Numbered from the stretch's first letter, positions 9,701 through 17,666 are shown. The stretch: 64,000 nt of DNA from Streptomyces nymphaeiformis (GCF_014203895.1 NZ_JACHJY010000007.1:434001-498000), one strand, 5' to 3'. Numbers and translations are program-made. Notes: a model not told the origin generated them from the sequence alone.

Positions 9701-11194
9701 GTCCCTGACCGGGTCAAGCCCTTCGCCCAGGAATACAGCCGTTCTCCCGCCGCGGCGGATGACGTCCAGCGCGACGCCGTACAGCGCGATCTAGGCCAAC
9801 AGATCATCAGCCTCCAGGACCAGCTACGGCGCCTTCGGGACAAGGAGAGCCGTCTCAAGGAACGACACCGCACGCTCGCCACCGCAGCACAAGCCATCAG
9901 CGCTCAAGACCTCGCCGAGTGGACCCCACGCTCCCTCGTAGAGGCTTACGACCTGACCGCCCGCGCCGAACACGCCCAGGCGGAGGCCCAGCAGGCCGAA
10001 CGCGGCGTCGGCGAGGAGTACAACGCGGCCCGCAGGCAGCAGAGCCAGCACACTCTCGAACTCGACGCCTTCGGTCACGTCCTAGCACGCTTGGATGCCA
10101 CGATCGAACAGCTCGGCATTCAACCCGCGGCGGACCCCTACGAAGGCACCGCCGATGCGGCCGAACCCGCCGTACGGCAAGCCACCGCCCGCTACGAAGA
10201 CGCCCGGAGCAAGCTCACTAGCACCGAGCGCCGCGTCGAAGACAGCGTGTCCTTGCTCAAGGACCAGGCTGGCGACGTCCGCTTCGAACAACTCGACATC
10301 CCTCTGCGCAACCAGATCTCGGCTCTCGACCGGCGGCACATCCCCGCCGCCGCCCGAGAGTGGACTACGGCTTTGCACCACGCTGCCGCAGCCCTGACAA
10401 CCCAGCTCGAAGGCATGAGCAAGGCGCGCGAGGCCCTTGTGTCCCAGCTCAGCGGCTTCGTCACCGAACTTCTCCAGCAAGTGGACCAAGCAAGCCGGTT
10501 CTCCCTCTTCCCCGACGGTCCCACGCCCTGGGCAGGGCAGCGCTTCCTCACCATCCGCTACAGGAAGCCCGAACCGTCCGTGCTCACCGCCCATATGCGC
10601 GAAACCATCGACAACCTCGCCGCCAACCCGCGCACCCGCAAACTCAAAGGCACTGAGGTGGTTATGCGCTGCCTGCACGCAGCCGTTCCCCGCTTCACCG
10701 CCGAGGTCATGAAACCGAACGCCACCCAACGGATCGAACGCGTGCCCGTCGAGAAGATGAGCAAGATCTTCTCCGGTGGCCAGGAACTAACTGGCGCCAT
10801 CCTGCTCTACTGCGCCCTCGCCGCGCTGCGCACTTCCCCCGGCCCCCGCAGCCGCACCCGCCACGGCGGACTGCTCCTCCTGGACAATCCCATCGGCCGC
10901 GCCAACGCCCCTTACCTTGTCGACATCCAGACCCAGATGGCGGCAGCCCTCGGCATCCAGCTCATCTACACCACCGGCCTGAGCGACGAATCCGTCACGG
11001 CCCGATTCCCCGCCACCATCCAGCTGCGCAACGACGCCGAAGCCCGCACCGGCCTCTCCCGCATCCGCCTCGACGACCGCGTCCGTAACGCCCTCATCCC
11101 CACCCCTCGGACCGCCCCGGACACCCACGGGCCCGAAGCAAACGGATACCTCAGCTCCGCACGCCTGTACACCAAGGGGGATACGGACCGATGA
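6737..11194 (+). CDS. jetC: Wadjet JetC-like SMC/MukB-type ATPase
   Basis: 1485 aa, very close in length to MukB. The N-terminal head has a Walker A-like loop LQNGGGKGVLL (Lys63), followed by about 1,100 residues of Glu/Ala/Arg/Gln-rich coiled coil broken near residues 640-760 by a hinge-like non-coiled part. The C-terminal head has an ABC signature SGGQELTGAILLY (Ser1346) and Walker B LLLLDNPIGRAN (Asp1383). Two positions are atypical: Gly64 follows the P-loop Lys where Ser/Thr is usual, and Asn1384 stands where the catalytic Glu is usual. In Wadjet the SMC motor extrudes plasmid DNA loops for cleavage by JetD. The stop overlaps jetD (ATGA). Confidence 0.8.
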   Translation: MYELNRILLRNFGPLDARYEDVNLDFSGVGPLVETASLMPTPGHVTQRPSPASLVMLQNGGGKGVLLTGITCTTIPLRHHDPEELRSFVVSPAQPSHIVLEWADARTGRLLVTAQILAPEGDGKLKRRFYSFHPGAALSADDLPFHRDGHWLPFDHYYNELSELQATVEALELQIVDGQEKWEKHQAGLGLEPGLFDVQRKMNATESGAAEAFTTSSAAAFVQWLLEKANDDDKYTSLGSTFETYASAHDQREKLVKEREFALTMEEICARVAERYHEHTNQQREAGQAKVSLTALAAGLMRRHQILTAAAQATTGTVNAAYQAHEAAKNELDFTNARMAHVRWATCGIELDESAEEQKRGTATTQRLEDRLAGWRSVPVAVRHAAAQERHSRMQRSLSEAEETAAPYVQACDTAAAVLRAGYAAAETQARAVAGNLEREISESRSKIQQWRERSDSLHRHAGTAEGEQRQLRRQVQDFEKQLRTARDEEQVQPGESAADAASRMDGEADHHGQLRVEAKKAQDEARSRQTQAYQQLPALQERALDDRRAAEAAEAETDRLRLRSESVRRHPVTAELLELGLEDLQDGDALTWLADHCAALQSLIERKISALDGALRRTQLQHSADEELLAALDTSDGLLPATKEVRTLCADLCAQGIDAVPGWQWLRDNVPPDDHQRLINDHPDLVGGIIVGGGPAALDQAQRHLEHSRPLPAAAVAVGTGERMLTPVPDTGGRMVPEPTPALHDEQAAALERAEVEARLAASAQALDELGERIGVTRDLGNKITYWLDEIGPVSVEVRLEQLQELRTAAQASQASLEVARASAAQHDDAVTAAEEVYTQQETAHREAAEAAQAMRRLTEAEAKASQARDRITALEEEAQQRQRELEELGEKEETAHSDIARMTQAVEAAVQQAQSHAQARKKVTATPEAEQAQHTKGAPCEALTVLQHRYEQAVEDLRSVDIGEDQRQRAKEADDALRACQDEWAQVPDRVKPFAQEYSRSPAAADDVQRDAVQRDLGQQIISLQDQLRRLRDKESRLKERHRTLATAAQAISAQDLAEWTPRSLVEAYDLTARAEHAQAEAQQAERGVGEEYNAARRQQSQHTLELDAFGHVLARLDATIEQLGIQPAADPYEGTADAAEPAVRQATARYEDARSKLTSTERRVEDSVSLLKDQAGDVRFEQLDIPLRNQISALDRRHIPAAAREWTTALHHAAAALTTQLEGMSKAREALVSQLSGFVTELLQQVDQASRFSLFPDGPTPWAGQRFLTIRYRKPEPSVLTAHMRETIDNLAANPRTRKLKGTEVVMRCLHAAVPRFTAEVMKPNATQRIERVPVEKMSKIFSGGQELTGAILLYCALAALRTSPGPRSRTRHGGLLLLDNPIGRANAPYLVDIQTQMAAALGIQLIYTTGLSDESVTARFPATIQLRNDAEARTGLSRIRLDDRVRNALIPTPRTAPDTHGPEANGYLSSARLYTKGDTDR

Positions 11195-12255
11195 CGACGC
11201 CCACCCCCGAGCAGCTGCCTCGCCTCTCACCAGGCGCCGCCCGCCTCAGTGCTGCACTGCACGCTCGCGCCGAGAAGGCCATCGTGCCGCGCGCCATGGT
11301 GATGGAAGCCTTCACCGCGGCCCTCCCCGGCACCGCCCGCGGTGAGGACTCCCGCACCGCATTGGCCACCCTGCTCGAAGAACTCTCCGACGCCGGCACC
11401 CTGCGACTCCCGCACGGCCAGAGGCACAAATGGGACGCAGGCCGTCCCGCCCTGCCCGAGCAGATCCGGTTGCCCGCAGTCGCCCCCCGCAGGCCCGCTT
11501 CTTCCGCCACACGGCGCTCCTACCGCCCTGAACTCGACTGGGCCCACACGGCGTACCTCACGTCCGCTCACCACGAAGACCTGGCCCTCATCAACCGATG
11601 GTTCCGCGACACCAGCAATCGTCCGGAACATCGCGTACCGATCCCCCTGCGCGAGCGCTCGTACGAAATCTTCCAGGACGAGAAGCGCCTCGATGGTCTC
11701 CTCTCCGGTGCGCTCTTCGCCCCCGGCCGCCTTACCCTGGAACAGCTCGGCACCTTTCGCGAACCACCGCCCCTCGCCTACCGACTTCTCGGCGACGGAG
11801 ACACCCTCCTGGTCGCCGAGAACAGCGACACCTACTCCACGCTCCGAGACCTGCTCACCCGGAATCCCGGGCGCGCCAAAGCCGTGGCCTTCGGCTCCGG
11901 ACGAGCCTTCGAAGCCTCCATCGAAACGGTCAAAGAGATCCGTGGAATCCAACGGATCGTCTACTACGGCGACCTGGACGCTGAAGGGCTGTCGATTCCC
12001 GCCCGTGCCTCAGTAACAGCCACGCAGTGCGGGCTGCCCTCGGTCGAACCCGCCTCCGCGTTGTACGACCTCCTCCTGAGCCACGCCTCAGCCCCGGGTC
12101 AGATGGTTTCCGATGAGCGGGCCCACACGCTTACGGCGTGGCTGCCGCCCAGACTGCGACAGAGGACTCATGAGGTACTGCTGTCGGGCCGCCGCATTGC
12201 ACAGGAAGCCACCAACCGTAACCAGTTGGCCAGCGACGCCACGTGGTGCCCTTGA
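11191..12255 (+). CDS. jetD: Wadjet JetD-like Toprim nuclease (DUF3322/DUF2220)
   Basis: 354 aa, start ATG 11191 overlapping jetC. The N-terminal half is winged-helix-like and basic. The C-terminal half carries the Toprim signature of JetD: VAENSDTYSTL (Glu210), then VAFGSGRAFEAS, then IVYYGDLDAEGLSIP with Asp261, Asp263 and Glu265. These are the metal-binding acidic residues of topoisomerase VI A/Spo11-like Toprim folds. JetD is the subunit that cleaves circular plasmid DNA after loop extrusion. It is the most specific marker in the operon and the main reason to call the whole set Wadjet. All catalytic residues are present, so the nuclease looks functional. Confidence 0.85.
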   Translation: MTTPTPEQLPRLSPGAARLSAALHARAEKAIVPRAMVMEAFTAALPGTARGEDSRTALATLLEELSDAGTLRLPHGQRHKWDAGRPALPEQIRLPAVAPRRPASSATRRSYRPELDWAHTAYLTSAHHEDLALINRWFRDTSNRPEHRVPIPLRERSYEIFQDEKRLDGLLSGALFAPGRLTLEQLGTFREPPPLAYRLLGDGDTLLVAENSDTYSTLRDLLTRNPGRAKAVAFGSGRAFEASIETVKEIRGIQRIVYYGDLDAEGLSIPARASVTATQCGLPSVEPASALYDLLLSHASAPGQMVSDERAHTLTAWLPPRLRQRTHEVLLSGRRIAQEATNRNQLASDATWCP

Positions 12256-12283
12256 GTTCATCGGGAGACCGCGAGTATCTCCA

Positions 12284-12309
12284 GGCAGGCGTCCGCCGGC
12301 AGGCGTCCG
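12284..12309. repeat. Tandem 12-bp direct repeat after jetD
   Basis: GGCAGGCGTCCG occurs at 12284-12295 and again at 12298-12309, separated by CC. It lies 30-55 bp after the jetD stop. No function is apparent. The rest of 12256-12451 shows no gene. Confidence 0.4.
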
Positions 12310-12451
12310 GGGCACGGGTGACGCCTCGGCGGGCGAGGCGGCAGCAGCGGGAACGGTGCATTCCCACAGGCCATCAAGCACAAGATCATCCGAGACGCAA
12401 CACTACGCCGCCGCCAAGACCCTGCACCGAACTCATTCTGAAACGATCAGT

Positions 12452-12508
12452 GAGCGTTTTCAGCGCTGCCTCTCCAAGGTGAGGACAGCTTTGGTGATGA
12501 CGGTCATG
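12452..12508 (-). pseudogene. IS5/ISL2-like remnant, left piece (transposase C-terminus)
   Basis: On the minus strand this piece reads the transposase end LTLERQR and stop, and starts at a terminal sequence GAGCGTTTTCAGCG after AGT. It closely resembles the left end of the complete element at 17816. The remainder of the same remnant lies at 13951-14080, on the other side of the inserted IS110 element; joining 12508 to 13951 restores the sequence seen uninterrupted near 17,850-17,880. Confidence 0.75.
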
Positions 12509-12746
12509 CGGTCCTACCTTGTTCGTGGGTTGGACGGGCCGTCGTAAGGTCCAGAGGCCCAGAGACACCAGGTATGGCTTTCATGCGGTTGCCCTCGATG
12601 GTTCCCCTAACCTGGCCGCCCGGTGTCTCACGACGACTCGGCCGCTGATTAGGAGCTGCGAACGCCTGCAGGCGGATCGCTGAGTAGGACCACGCCGGCG
12701 AGGTCGTCCGGGAGGACAGAGCGTCATCGAACGACCGGAGGAACTG
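12509..12746 (+). ncRNA. Candidate bridge RNA region of IS110 element A
   Basis: IS110 elements encode a guide (bridge) RNA in the non-coding end next to the recombinase gene. This 238-nt region upstream of the transposase has no coding potential. It shares conserved blocks with the equally long region of element B: GGTATGGCT (12571-12579) and CGACGACTCGGCCGCT (12631-12646), followed by ATTAGGA. More variable stretches lie between, where the target- and donor-binding loops would be. RNA ends are not defined; the call is by family knowledge plus conservation between the two copies. Confidence 0.5.
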
Positions 12747-13937
12747 GTGGCCCAGATCTGGGCAGGTACGGACATTGGAAAGACCCATCACCACTGCGTG
12801 GTCCTGAACACCGAGGGCGAACGACTGCTGTCGCGGCGTGTCCTGAACGACGAGCCGGAGCTCCTGGGCCTGCTCACCGATGTGCTGGCCCTCGACGAGG
12901 ACGTGGTCTGGGCGGTCGATGTCGCCGACGGCATGGCCGCACTGTGGATCAGCGTGCTGCTCAACCACGGCCAGCACCTCGTCTACATACCCGGCCTGGC
13001 GGTCAATCGGGCTTCGGCCGGCTACCGGGGCATGGGCAAGACCGACGCCAAGGACGCCACCGTCATCGCCGACCAGGCCCGGATGCGCCGGGACCTGACG
13101 GTCCTGCGGCCGGACGACGAGCACGCCATTGAGCTGCGGGTCCTCACCAGCCGCCGGAGCGACCTGAACGCCGACCGCACCCGCCGGATCAACCGCCTCC
13201 GCGGCCAACTCGCCGGCATCTTCCCGGCCTTGGAACGGACTCTCGACCTGGGCAACGCAGGGCCGCTGATCCTGCTGAGCGGTTACCAGACCCCCGCCGC
13301 CCTGCGCCGGACCGGCGGGAAACGGCTGGTGACCTGGCTGCGCAACCGCAAGGTCCGCAACCCCGAAGCCCTGGCCGAGGCCGCCCTCGAAGCGGCCGAG
13401 CGACAGCACACCGCCGTCCCCGGGGAGAAGATCACCGCGCAGGTGATCCACACCCTGGCCAGGGAGGTGATGAGCCTCAACGAGCAGATCGCCGAGATCG
13501 ACAAGCTCATTGCGGCCCGGTTTCGCGACCACGGACTCGCCGAAGTGATCTCCAGCATGCCCGGCATCGGCCCCCTGCTGGGCGCCGAGTTCCTCGCCGC
13601 CACCGCCGGTGACATGACCCGCTACGGCACCGCCGACCGCCTGGCCAGCCTTGCCGGAGTCGCCCCGGTTCCCCGGGACTCCGGCAACATCAGCGGCAAC
13701 CTTCACCGGCCCAGGCGCTACCACCGCGGACTGCAGCGCGTCTTCTACACCTCCGCACTCATCAGCATCCGCAACTGCGACGCGTCGCGCCGGTTCTACG
13801 AACGCAAACGCGCCGAAGGTACGCGGCACATCCAGGCCGTGCTCGCCCTGGCCCGCCGACGCGTGAACGTCCTGTGGGCCCTCATCCGTGACGGACAGTG
13901 CTACCAAAGCGACCTCCCCGTCACTGCTGCGGCTTGA
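12747..13937 (+). CDS. IS110-family transposase/recombinase A
   Basis: 396 aa, GTG start at 12747 after CCGGAGGAA. The N-terminal DEDD (RuvC-like) domain begins with WAGTDIGKTHHHCVV (first catalytic Asp in GTDIG) and includes GKTDAKDATVIADQARMRR. The C-terminal transposase_20 domain has SMPGIGPLLGAEFLA and the serine-containing RDSGNISGN segment. Both domains are complete and in frame. It is a close relative of the protein at 18892. Together with the bridge RNA it would catalyse site-specific integration. Confidence 0.92.
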   Translation: MAQIWAGTDIGKTHHHCVVLNTEGERLLSRRVLNDEPELLGLLTDVLALDEDVVWAVDVADGMAALWISVLLNHGQHLVYIPGLAVNRASAGYRGMGKTDAKDATVIADQARMRRDLTVLRPDDEHAIELRVLTSRRSDLNADRTRRINRLRGQLAGIFPALERTLDLGNAGPLILLSGYQTPAALRRTGGKRLVTWLRNRKVRNPEALAEAALEAAERQHTAVPGEKITAQVIHTLAREVMSLNEQIAEIDKLIAARFRDHGLAEVISSMPGIGPLLGAEFLAATAGDMTRYGTADRLASLAGVAPVPRDSGNISGNLHRPRRYHRGLQRVFYTSALISIRNCDASRRFYERKRAEGTRHIQAVLALARRRVNVLWALIRDGQCYQSDLPVTAAA

Positions 13938-13950
13938 CAACATCATTAGG

Positions 13951-14080
13951 AGGTTGGGGCTGCTGCGCGATCCTCGGAAGATCTGCCAGGACTTCAGCCG
14001 TGCCATGCTGCGTTCGACCGGTGCCCTCGCTGCGGCCAGGGATCGTTTGACGGTGCGCTGAGTGAGGTAGTTGACCGCCC
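13951..14080 (-). pseudogene. IS5/ISL2-like remnant, right piece
   Basis: On the minus strand it reads ARAPVERSMARLKSWQIFRG then SRSSPNL, matching the ARAPVERNIARLMSWRIFRR region of the transposase at 17824-18573. It is the continuation of the fragment ending at 12508. The match fades around 14,060-14,080, so only the last third of the transposase survives; the element was already truncated or has decayed. Confidence 0.75.
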
Positions 14081-14155
14081 GGTGGCCGTTTCTGGACAGG
14101 CCGGAGCTTCCGGCATCGTGCCGACGAGTCCACCGGCTGCGTCAGGCCGAACCCT

Positions 14156-14734
14156 TCAGCTGATGACAGGGGAGGCGATGACTACGGTGACGTCAGCGCC
14201 CTCGGTGCCGGTGCGGTACGTGTGGGGGACGTCTCCCGCGAAGGCGAGGAGGTCGCCGGCGCGCAGGTCGGTGAGGGTGTCGGTGGGGCCGGCGGTGAGA
14301 TGGCCGAAGGCTACGAATAGGTGCTCGATGGTGCCGGTCGCGTGCGGCACGCCGTCCAGGTGCGTGTCGGGAGGCATCCGCAGCCGCCAGATCTCCAGGC
14401 TGTTGCCGCTGCTGATGCGGCGCAGCAGCTCTCGTCCGACCTCCCCGTCCGTCAGATCGGTGCCGGGGACGAACACCGGGCCCGGGTCGGTGTCGCGGGC
14501 GAGGAGATCGGTCAGCGGAATGCGCAGGGCGATCGCGAGGGCGTCGAGGGTGTCGATGGTCGGGTTGCCCCGCCCGCCCTCCAGCTGTGACAGCGTCGCC
14601 TTGCTCAGCCCCGCCCGCCGTGCCAGCTCCGCGCCGCTCATGCCGCGCTGCTCCCGGCGCCTGCGGATCTGCGCCCCGATCGCGATGGCGGTACTGCTGG
14701 CGGGACGGCGGTCGCCGGGTGGCGGTGGTGTCAT
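14156..14734 (-). CDS. XRE-family regulator with cupin sensor domain
   Basis: 192 aa, ATG 14734 overlapping the alaX stop (ATGA). Residues about 18-75 form an HTH (RRRREQRGMSGAELARRAG then LSKATLSQLEGGRGNPTID), and the C-terminal half is a cupin fold (HATGTIEHLFVAFGHL, then LRAGDLLAFAGDVPHTYRT). Such XRE-cupin proteins are small-molecule-responsive repressors or activators, often beside amino-acid genes. The AGTGAAC-N5-GTTCACT palindrome at 15433-15451 in the promoter of this two-gene unit is the best candidate for its own binding site. Confidence 0.85.
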   Translation of the reverse strand: MTPPPPGDRRPASSTAIAIGAQIRRRREQRGMSGAELARRAGLSKATLSQLEGGRGNPTIDTLDALAIALRIPLTDLLARDTDPGPVFVPGTDLTDGEVGRELLRRISSGNSLEIWRLRMPPDTHLDGVPHATGTIEHLFVAFGHLTAGPTDTLTDLRAGDLLAFAGDVPHTYRTGTEGADVTVVIASPVIS

Positions 14735-15406
14735 GGGAAATCCCGGTGGACGGCGCTGTAGGAGACGCGGATCCGGCCCTTCTTGACCTTCAGCGTCGGC
14801 AGGACGATATCGGCAAGGTCTCCGAGGCTCCGCACGTGGGTCCCCCCGCACGGCGCGGAGTGTAGACCCGCCAGATGCACGATACGGCGTCCCTCGGCGT
14901 CGTACTCCCAGGTCACGGGCGCGTCTTCCGCGATGGCCTTGGCGACGTACGTCCGCAGCGCCTCGGTCGCTTCCTCCCGGCCCTCCGGGGTGTCGAGGCG
15001 TGGGTCGGGCCGTGCCGCGGTGAACTCGATCCGGGCCTGCCCCGGGAAGTGGGTGTTCGCGGCGTGCGTCCAGCCCTGGGCCCGCCCGGCCGCCTCGATG
15101 GGGTGGCCGGCGGTGTGCAGCGCCGCGTACGTCCTGCGCGCGGCCAGGTCGATGCGGACCTCGACCGACTGTCCGACCGTGAAGTCCGGCAGCGGGAGGT
15201 CGCCGGCGGACCGGGCCACGACGAGTCCGGCGTCGTGGTCCCGCGCCGGGACGATCTCGTGGCCGTCGACCCATCCGCGGTCGGCGGGCTGTCCCCCGCC
15301 CTGCGGATGGAACAGGCAGTACTCGACCGCCACCCACGGCACCCCGTCCCGCTCACCCGTGGCCGCGACCCCGGGCCTGCGCTTCGCACGTGTCCGCGTA
15401 GTACAC
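14731..15406 (-). CDS. alaX: Alanyl-tRNA editing protein (AlaX), apparent 1-nt frameshift near the N-terminus
   Basis: A free-standing editing domain that hydrolyses mischarged Ser/Gly-tRNA-Ala. The core is clear: FHPQGGGQPADRG, HTAGHPIEA (zinc ligands in the HxxGH-type motif) and CGGTHV. The expected N-terminus VYYADTCEAQAR starts at GTG 15406 but is in a different frame from VAATGERDGVPWVAVEY onward; a run of four Gs near 15,369-15,375 (CCCGGGGTC on the coding strand) would restore one frame if it were three. The alternative is a TTG start at 15429 that keeps one frame but gives an atypical N-terminus. Coupled to the XRE-cupin gene downstream. Confidence 0.75.
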
Positions 15407-15432
15407 GGGAACCTGAACAGGGCTCTCAAATG

Positions 15433-15451
15433 AGTGAACTATACGTTCACT
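15433..15451. promoter_or_regulatory. Perfect palindromic operator between alaX and nuclease gene
   Basis: AGTGAAC (15433-15439), five bases TATAC, then GTTCACT (15445-15451): a 7+7 bp perfect palindrome in the divergent promoter region, 27 bp before the alaX start and 64 bp before the nuclease start. It is AT-richer than its surroundings and overlaps a plausible -10 (TATAC). The XRE-cupin protein is the natural candidate to bind. Confidence 0.6.
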
Positions 15452-15514
15452 GTAACGAACGCTGAGCATGATCGAGCGGCCGTAGACTTTCCGGTGTTCC
15501 GCCAGGGAGGGCAC

Positions 15515-17596
15515 ATGGGCAACAGCGGGGGTGCGGCCACGCACTCGGGCGTCGACTTTCAGCAGCGCATCGCGGCGTACGCGATGGCCCACATGCTCTG
15601 TGGGCTCGAGTTCGCGGCCTTCGGGCGCGCCGCCGCCACCGAGATCACGGAGCTGCGCTTCGAGACGGCCGACGAGATCGACGACCTGGTCGTCGTCGGC
15701 CCGGACAGGCGGCTCTTCGTGCAGGCCAAGAATACGCTGAGCCTGTCCGATGCCCCCGGGTCGGAGTTCGGATCCGTCCTCGCCCAGTTCGTCGCGCAGT
15801 ACGTGTCGGACGACCGGCCCGGCGACGTCTACGTCCTCGCCACCTCGCAGGGGGCGTCCGGCCGGATCCGCAAGGAACTACGGAAGGTCACCGACGCCGC
15901 CCGACTCAACGCGGCCGGCGGACAGAGCCTGCCCCTGACCGCTCCCGAACAGGACGTCCTGACGAAGACCCAGGACATCATCCGATCCCACTACCTCGCC
16001 CGAACGCGGAAGGACATCACCGAACTCGACCTCCAGCGGATCATGGCGAGGATCCACGTCAGCGCCCTGGATCTGGCTGAGGGCGGTTCGCAGGAGTCGG
16101 CGATCCTCCTCGTCCTCGGCAGCAGGGTCACAGTCCCCGCCAACCTGCTCTGGGCCAACATGATCGCCTTCGGCGTGTCGCTCGCACGCGACCGGCACGC
16201 CCTCGACGTCGCCGCCGTGCAGGACCGCTTCGGCACGTACCTGGGCCCCTCGTCCCAGGACCAGCCAACACCCGCCCCCGGTCCGATCACCGCCGAGCTC
16301 GTGGCCGATCTGCCCTTCGGGTGGGACGTGGTGCTGGCCAAGTCCCCTTATCCCGAGTGCGACTTCATCGTCACCGACATCATGCGCTTCGACGAGGCGG
16401 GCGCGAAGCGCCACACGTTCTCGGCGGGTCAGGTGTTGATCGGCGGGCGCGAGCCGTGGGAGGTGGTCGGACGCTGGTCCACCTGGGCGGGGTGCGACCG
16501 GCACGTGGAAGCCCACGCCGACGACTACGAGGACAAGAGGGTGGCGGTTCTCGCCGCCGACCTCCCGCAGGATCCGAACCAGTCGGCCGCCGCCCTGGCC
16601 CACGCGGCCCACTGCGCCCGCCTCGCCGCGGCGCACGAGGACCCTTACGCCTGCCGGCACTGCGGCGACCCGATCTCCGAGGACGGCGCACCGCTCGTCG
16701 AGATCGACGAGGAGGGACAGCCGGAGGACGTGGGCCTGGTCCACCAGGCGTGCCTCACGCCGACCGACCGTGTACTCGGCCTGGTCGACGCGGCGATCTT
16801 CCGGAATCACCATCGTCTGCGGAACTTCGATTACGCCGGGTGGCTGGCAGCTCTCCGAGGAGGACAGGGGATGTTCGGAGCTCTCGCGGAGTCCCAGGTC
16901 AAGCATGGTCCGATCCTGTGGAAGTCCGCGTACGACGACTTCTCCCTCGGCAAATGGTGCGTCCGGATGATCCTGGAGGACGGCGGAACCACCTACACCA
17001 CCGACCGGGGTCAAGTGCCGCGCATGTCCGCGGACAGGGCCGCGCAGGAGGCCGAGAAAATGAACCGCGCGCTGGCCGAGGCGCGGGAGAAGGGTGACCC
17101 CCTCTGCTACACCCCGAGCAAGGCCGAGTGGGGCTCCTACTCGCGCCTGCTGGCGCAAGGACACGATCCGATTCCCTGCACGAACGCCGAGGTTGTGCCG
17201 TACACCCGGGCCATCGGAGAGGCGTACTCCACCTGCGAGCGCTACTACACCCCTCTGGCATACCTCGTAGACGCCGAGACGGGGGAGCCCGTGGTTGTCG
17301 AGGGCGTGATCTCCCTGCTCACCGACCCGTGGAACCTCGGCTCTTTCCTTAAGAACTGGGAGCGGGCGGGCATCGAGCTGCCGGAGTTCACCGTGTCGGC
17401 GCTCCTGACCGACGAACAGTTCGACCGCTTCGTACGGCTGACCATGACGCGGGGCCAGGGCGTGATCGTCGACCCCAGACTGGCGCTCGACGGTTCCCTG
17501 GTCAGCGGCTTCTGGGTGACCAGTTTCGAGCAGCTGCTGTACGAAGCGGAGCAGGACCGGGCGACGGCCGAAGGTGCCATGCCCGGGGAGTCGTAA
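15515..17596 (+). CDS. DUF4297/Cap4-like predicted dsDNA nuclease with zinc motif
   Basis: 693 aa from ATG 15515, which has AGGGAGGG upstream; an upstream in-frame extension is less likely. The N-terminal domain (GVDFQQRIAAYAMAHML, ITELRFE, DEIDDLVVV, FVQAKN) shows the E50...D57...Q70xK72 spacing of the Cap4/DUF4297 branch of PD-(D/E)XK nucleases, where Gln replaces the usual Asp/Glu. Residues 380-413 form a CxxC...HxxC zinc motif (Cys380, Cys383, His410, Cys413). The C-terminal half is unassigned and probably senses a trigger. The protein looks like a stand-alone abortive-infection effector. Divergent from alaX; followed by a hairpin at 17646. Confidence 0.6.
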   Translation: MGNSGGAATHSGVDFQQRIAAYAMAHMLCGLEFAAFGRAAATEITELRFETADEIDDLVVVGPDRRLFVQAKNTLSLSDAPGSEFGSVLAQFVAQYVSDDRPGDVYVLATSQGASGRIRKELRKVTDAARLNAAGGQSLPLTAPEQDVLTKTQDIIRSHYLARTRKDITELDLQRIMARIHVSALDLAEGGSQESAILLVLGSRVTVPANLLWANMIAFGVSLARDRHALDVAAVQDRFGTYLGPSSQDQPTPAPGPITAELVADLPFGWDVVLAKSPYPECDFIVTDIMRFDEAGAKRHTFSAGQVLIGGREPWEVVGRWSTWAGCDRHVEAHADDYEDKRVAVLAADLPQDPNQSAAALAHAAHCARLAAAHEDPYACRHCGDPISEDGAPLVEIDEEGQPEDVGLVHQACLTPTDRVLGLVDAAIFRNHHRLRNFDYAGWLAALRGGQGMFGALAESQVKHGPILWKSAYDDFSLGKWCVRMILEDGGTTYTTDRGQVPRMSADRAAQEAEKMNRALAEAREKGDPLCYTPSKAEWGSYSRLLAQGHDPIPCTNAEVVPYTRAIGEAYSTCERYYTPLAYLVDAETGEPVVVEGVISLLTDPWNLGSFLKNWERAGIELPEFTVSALLTDEQFDRFVRLTMTRGQGVIVDPRLALDGSLVSGFWVTSFEQLLYEAEQDRATAEGAMPGES

Positions 17597-17645
17597 AGCT
17601 CTGCGGTGGTGCGGCCTCTGCTGGTAGCCTCGCGTCGCTACGCAA

Positions 17646-17666
17646 GCCCGGACTCAAGTGCCGGGC
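17646..17666 (+). terminator. Hairpin after nuclease gene
   Basis: GCCCGG (17646-17651) and CCGGGC (17661-17666) form a short GC-rich stem 50 bp after the stop codon. No T-tract. Moderate strength. Confidence 0.4.

Larger units (their letters stand above)
12509..13950 (+). mobile_element. IS110-family element A
   Basis: About 1,442 bp. Boundaries are set by the interrupted IS5-like remnant: its sequence stops after GTCATG at 12508 and resumes with AGGTTGGGG at 13951. The element has a 238-nt non-coding 5' end, one transposase gene, and a very short 3' end TTGACAACATCATTAGG that matches the end of element B (TTGACAACACCATTGG). There are no terminal inverted repeats, as expected for IS110. Boundaries may be off by one or two bases because of the core dinucleotide. 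Confidence 0.8.

Noticed and set aside
14080..14155. A separate gene between the IS remnant and the XRE-cupin gene
   Set aside because: Only about 75 bp, with no start site or protein-like frame.
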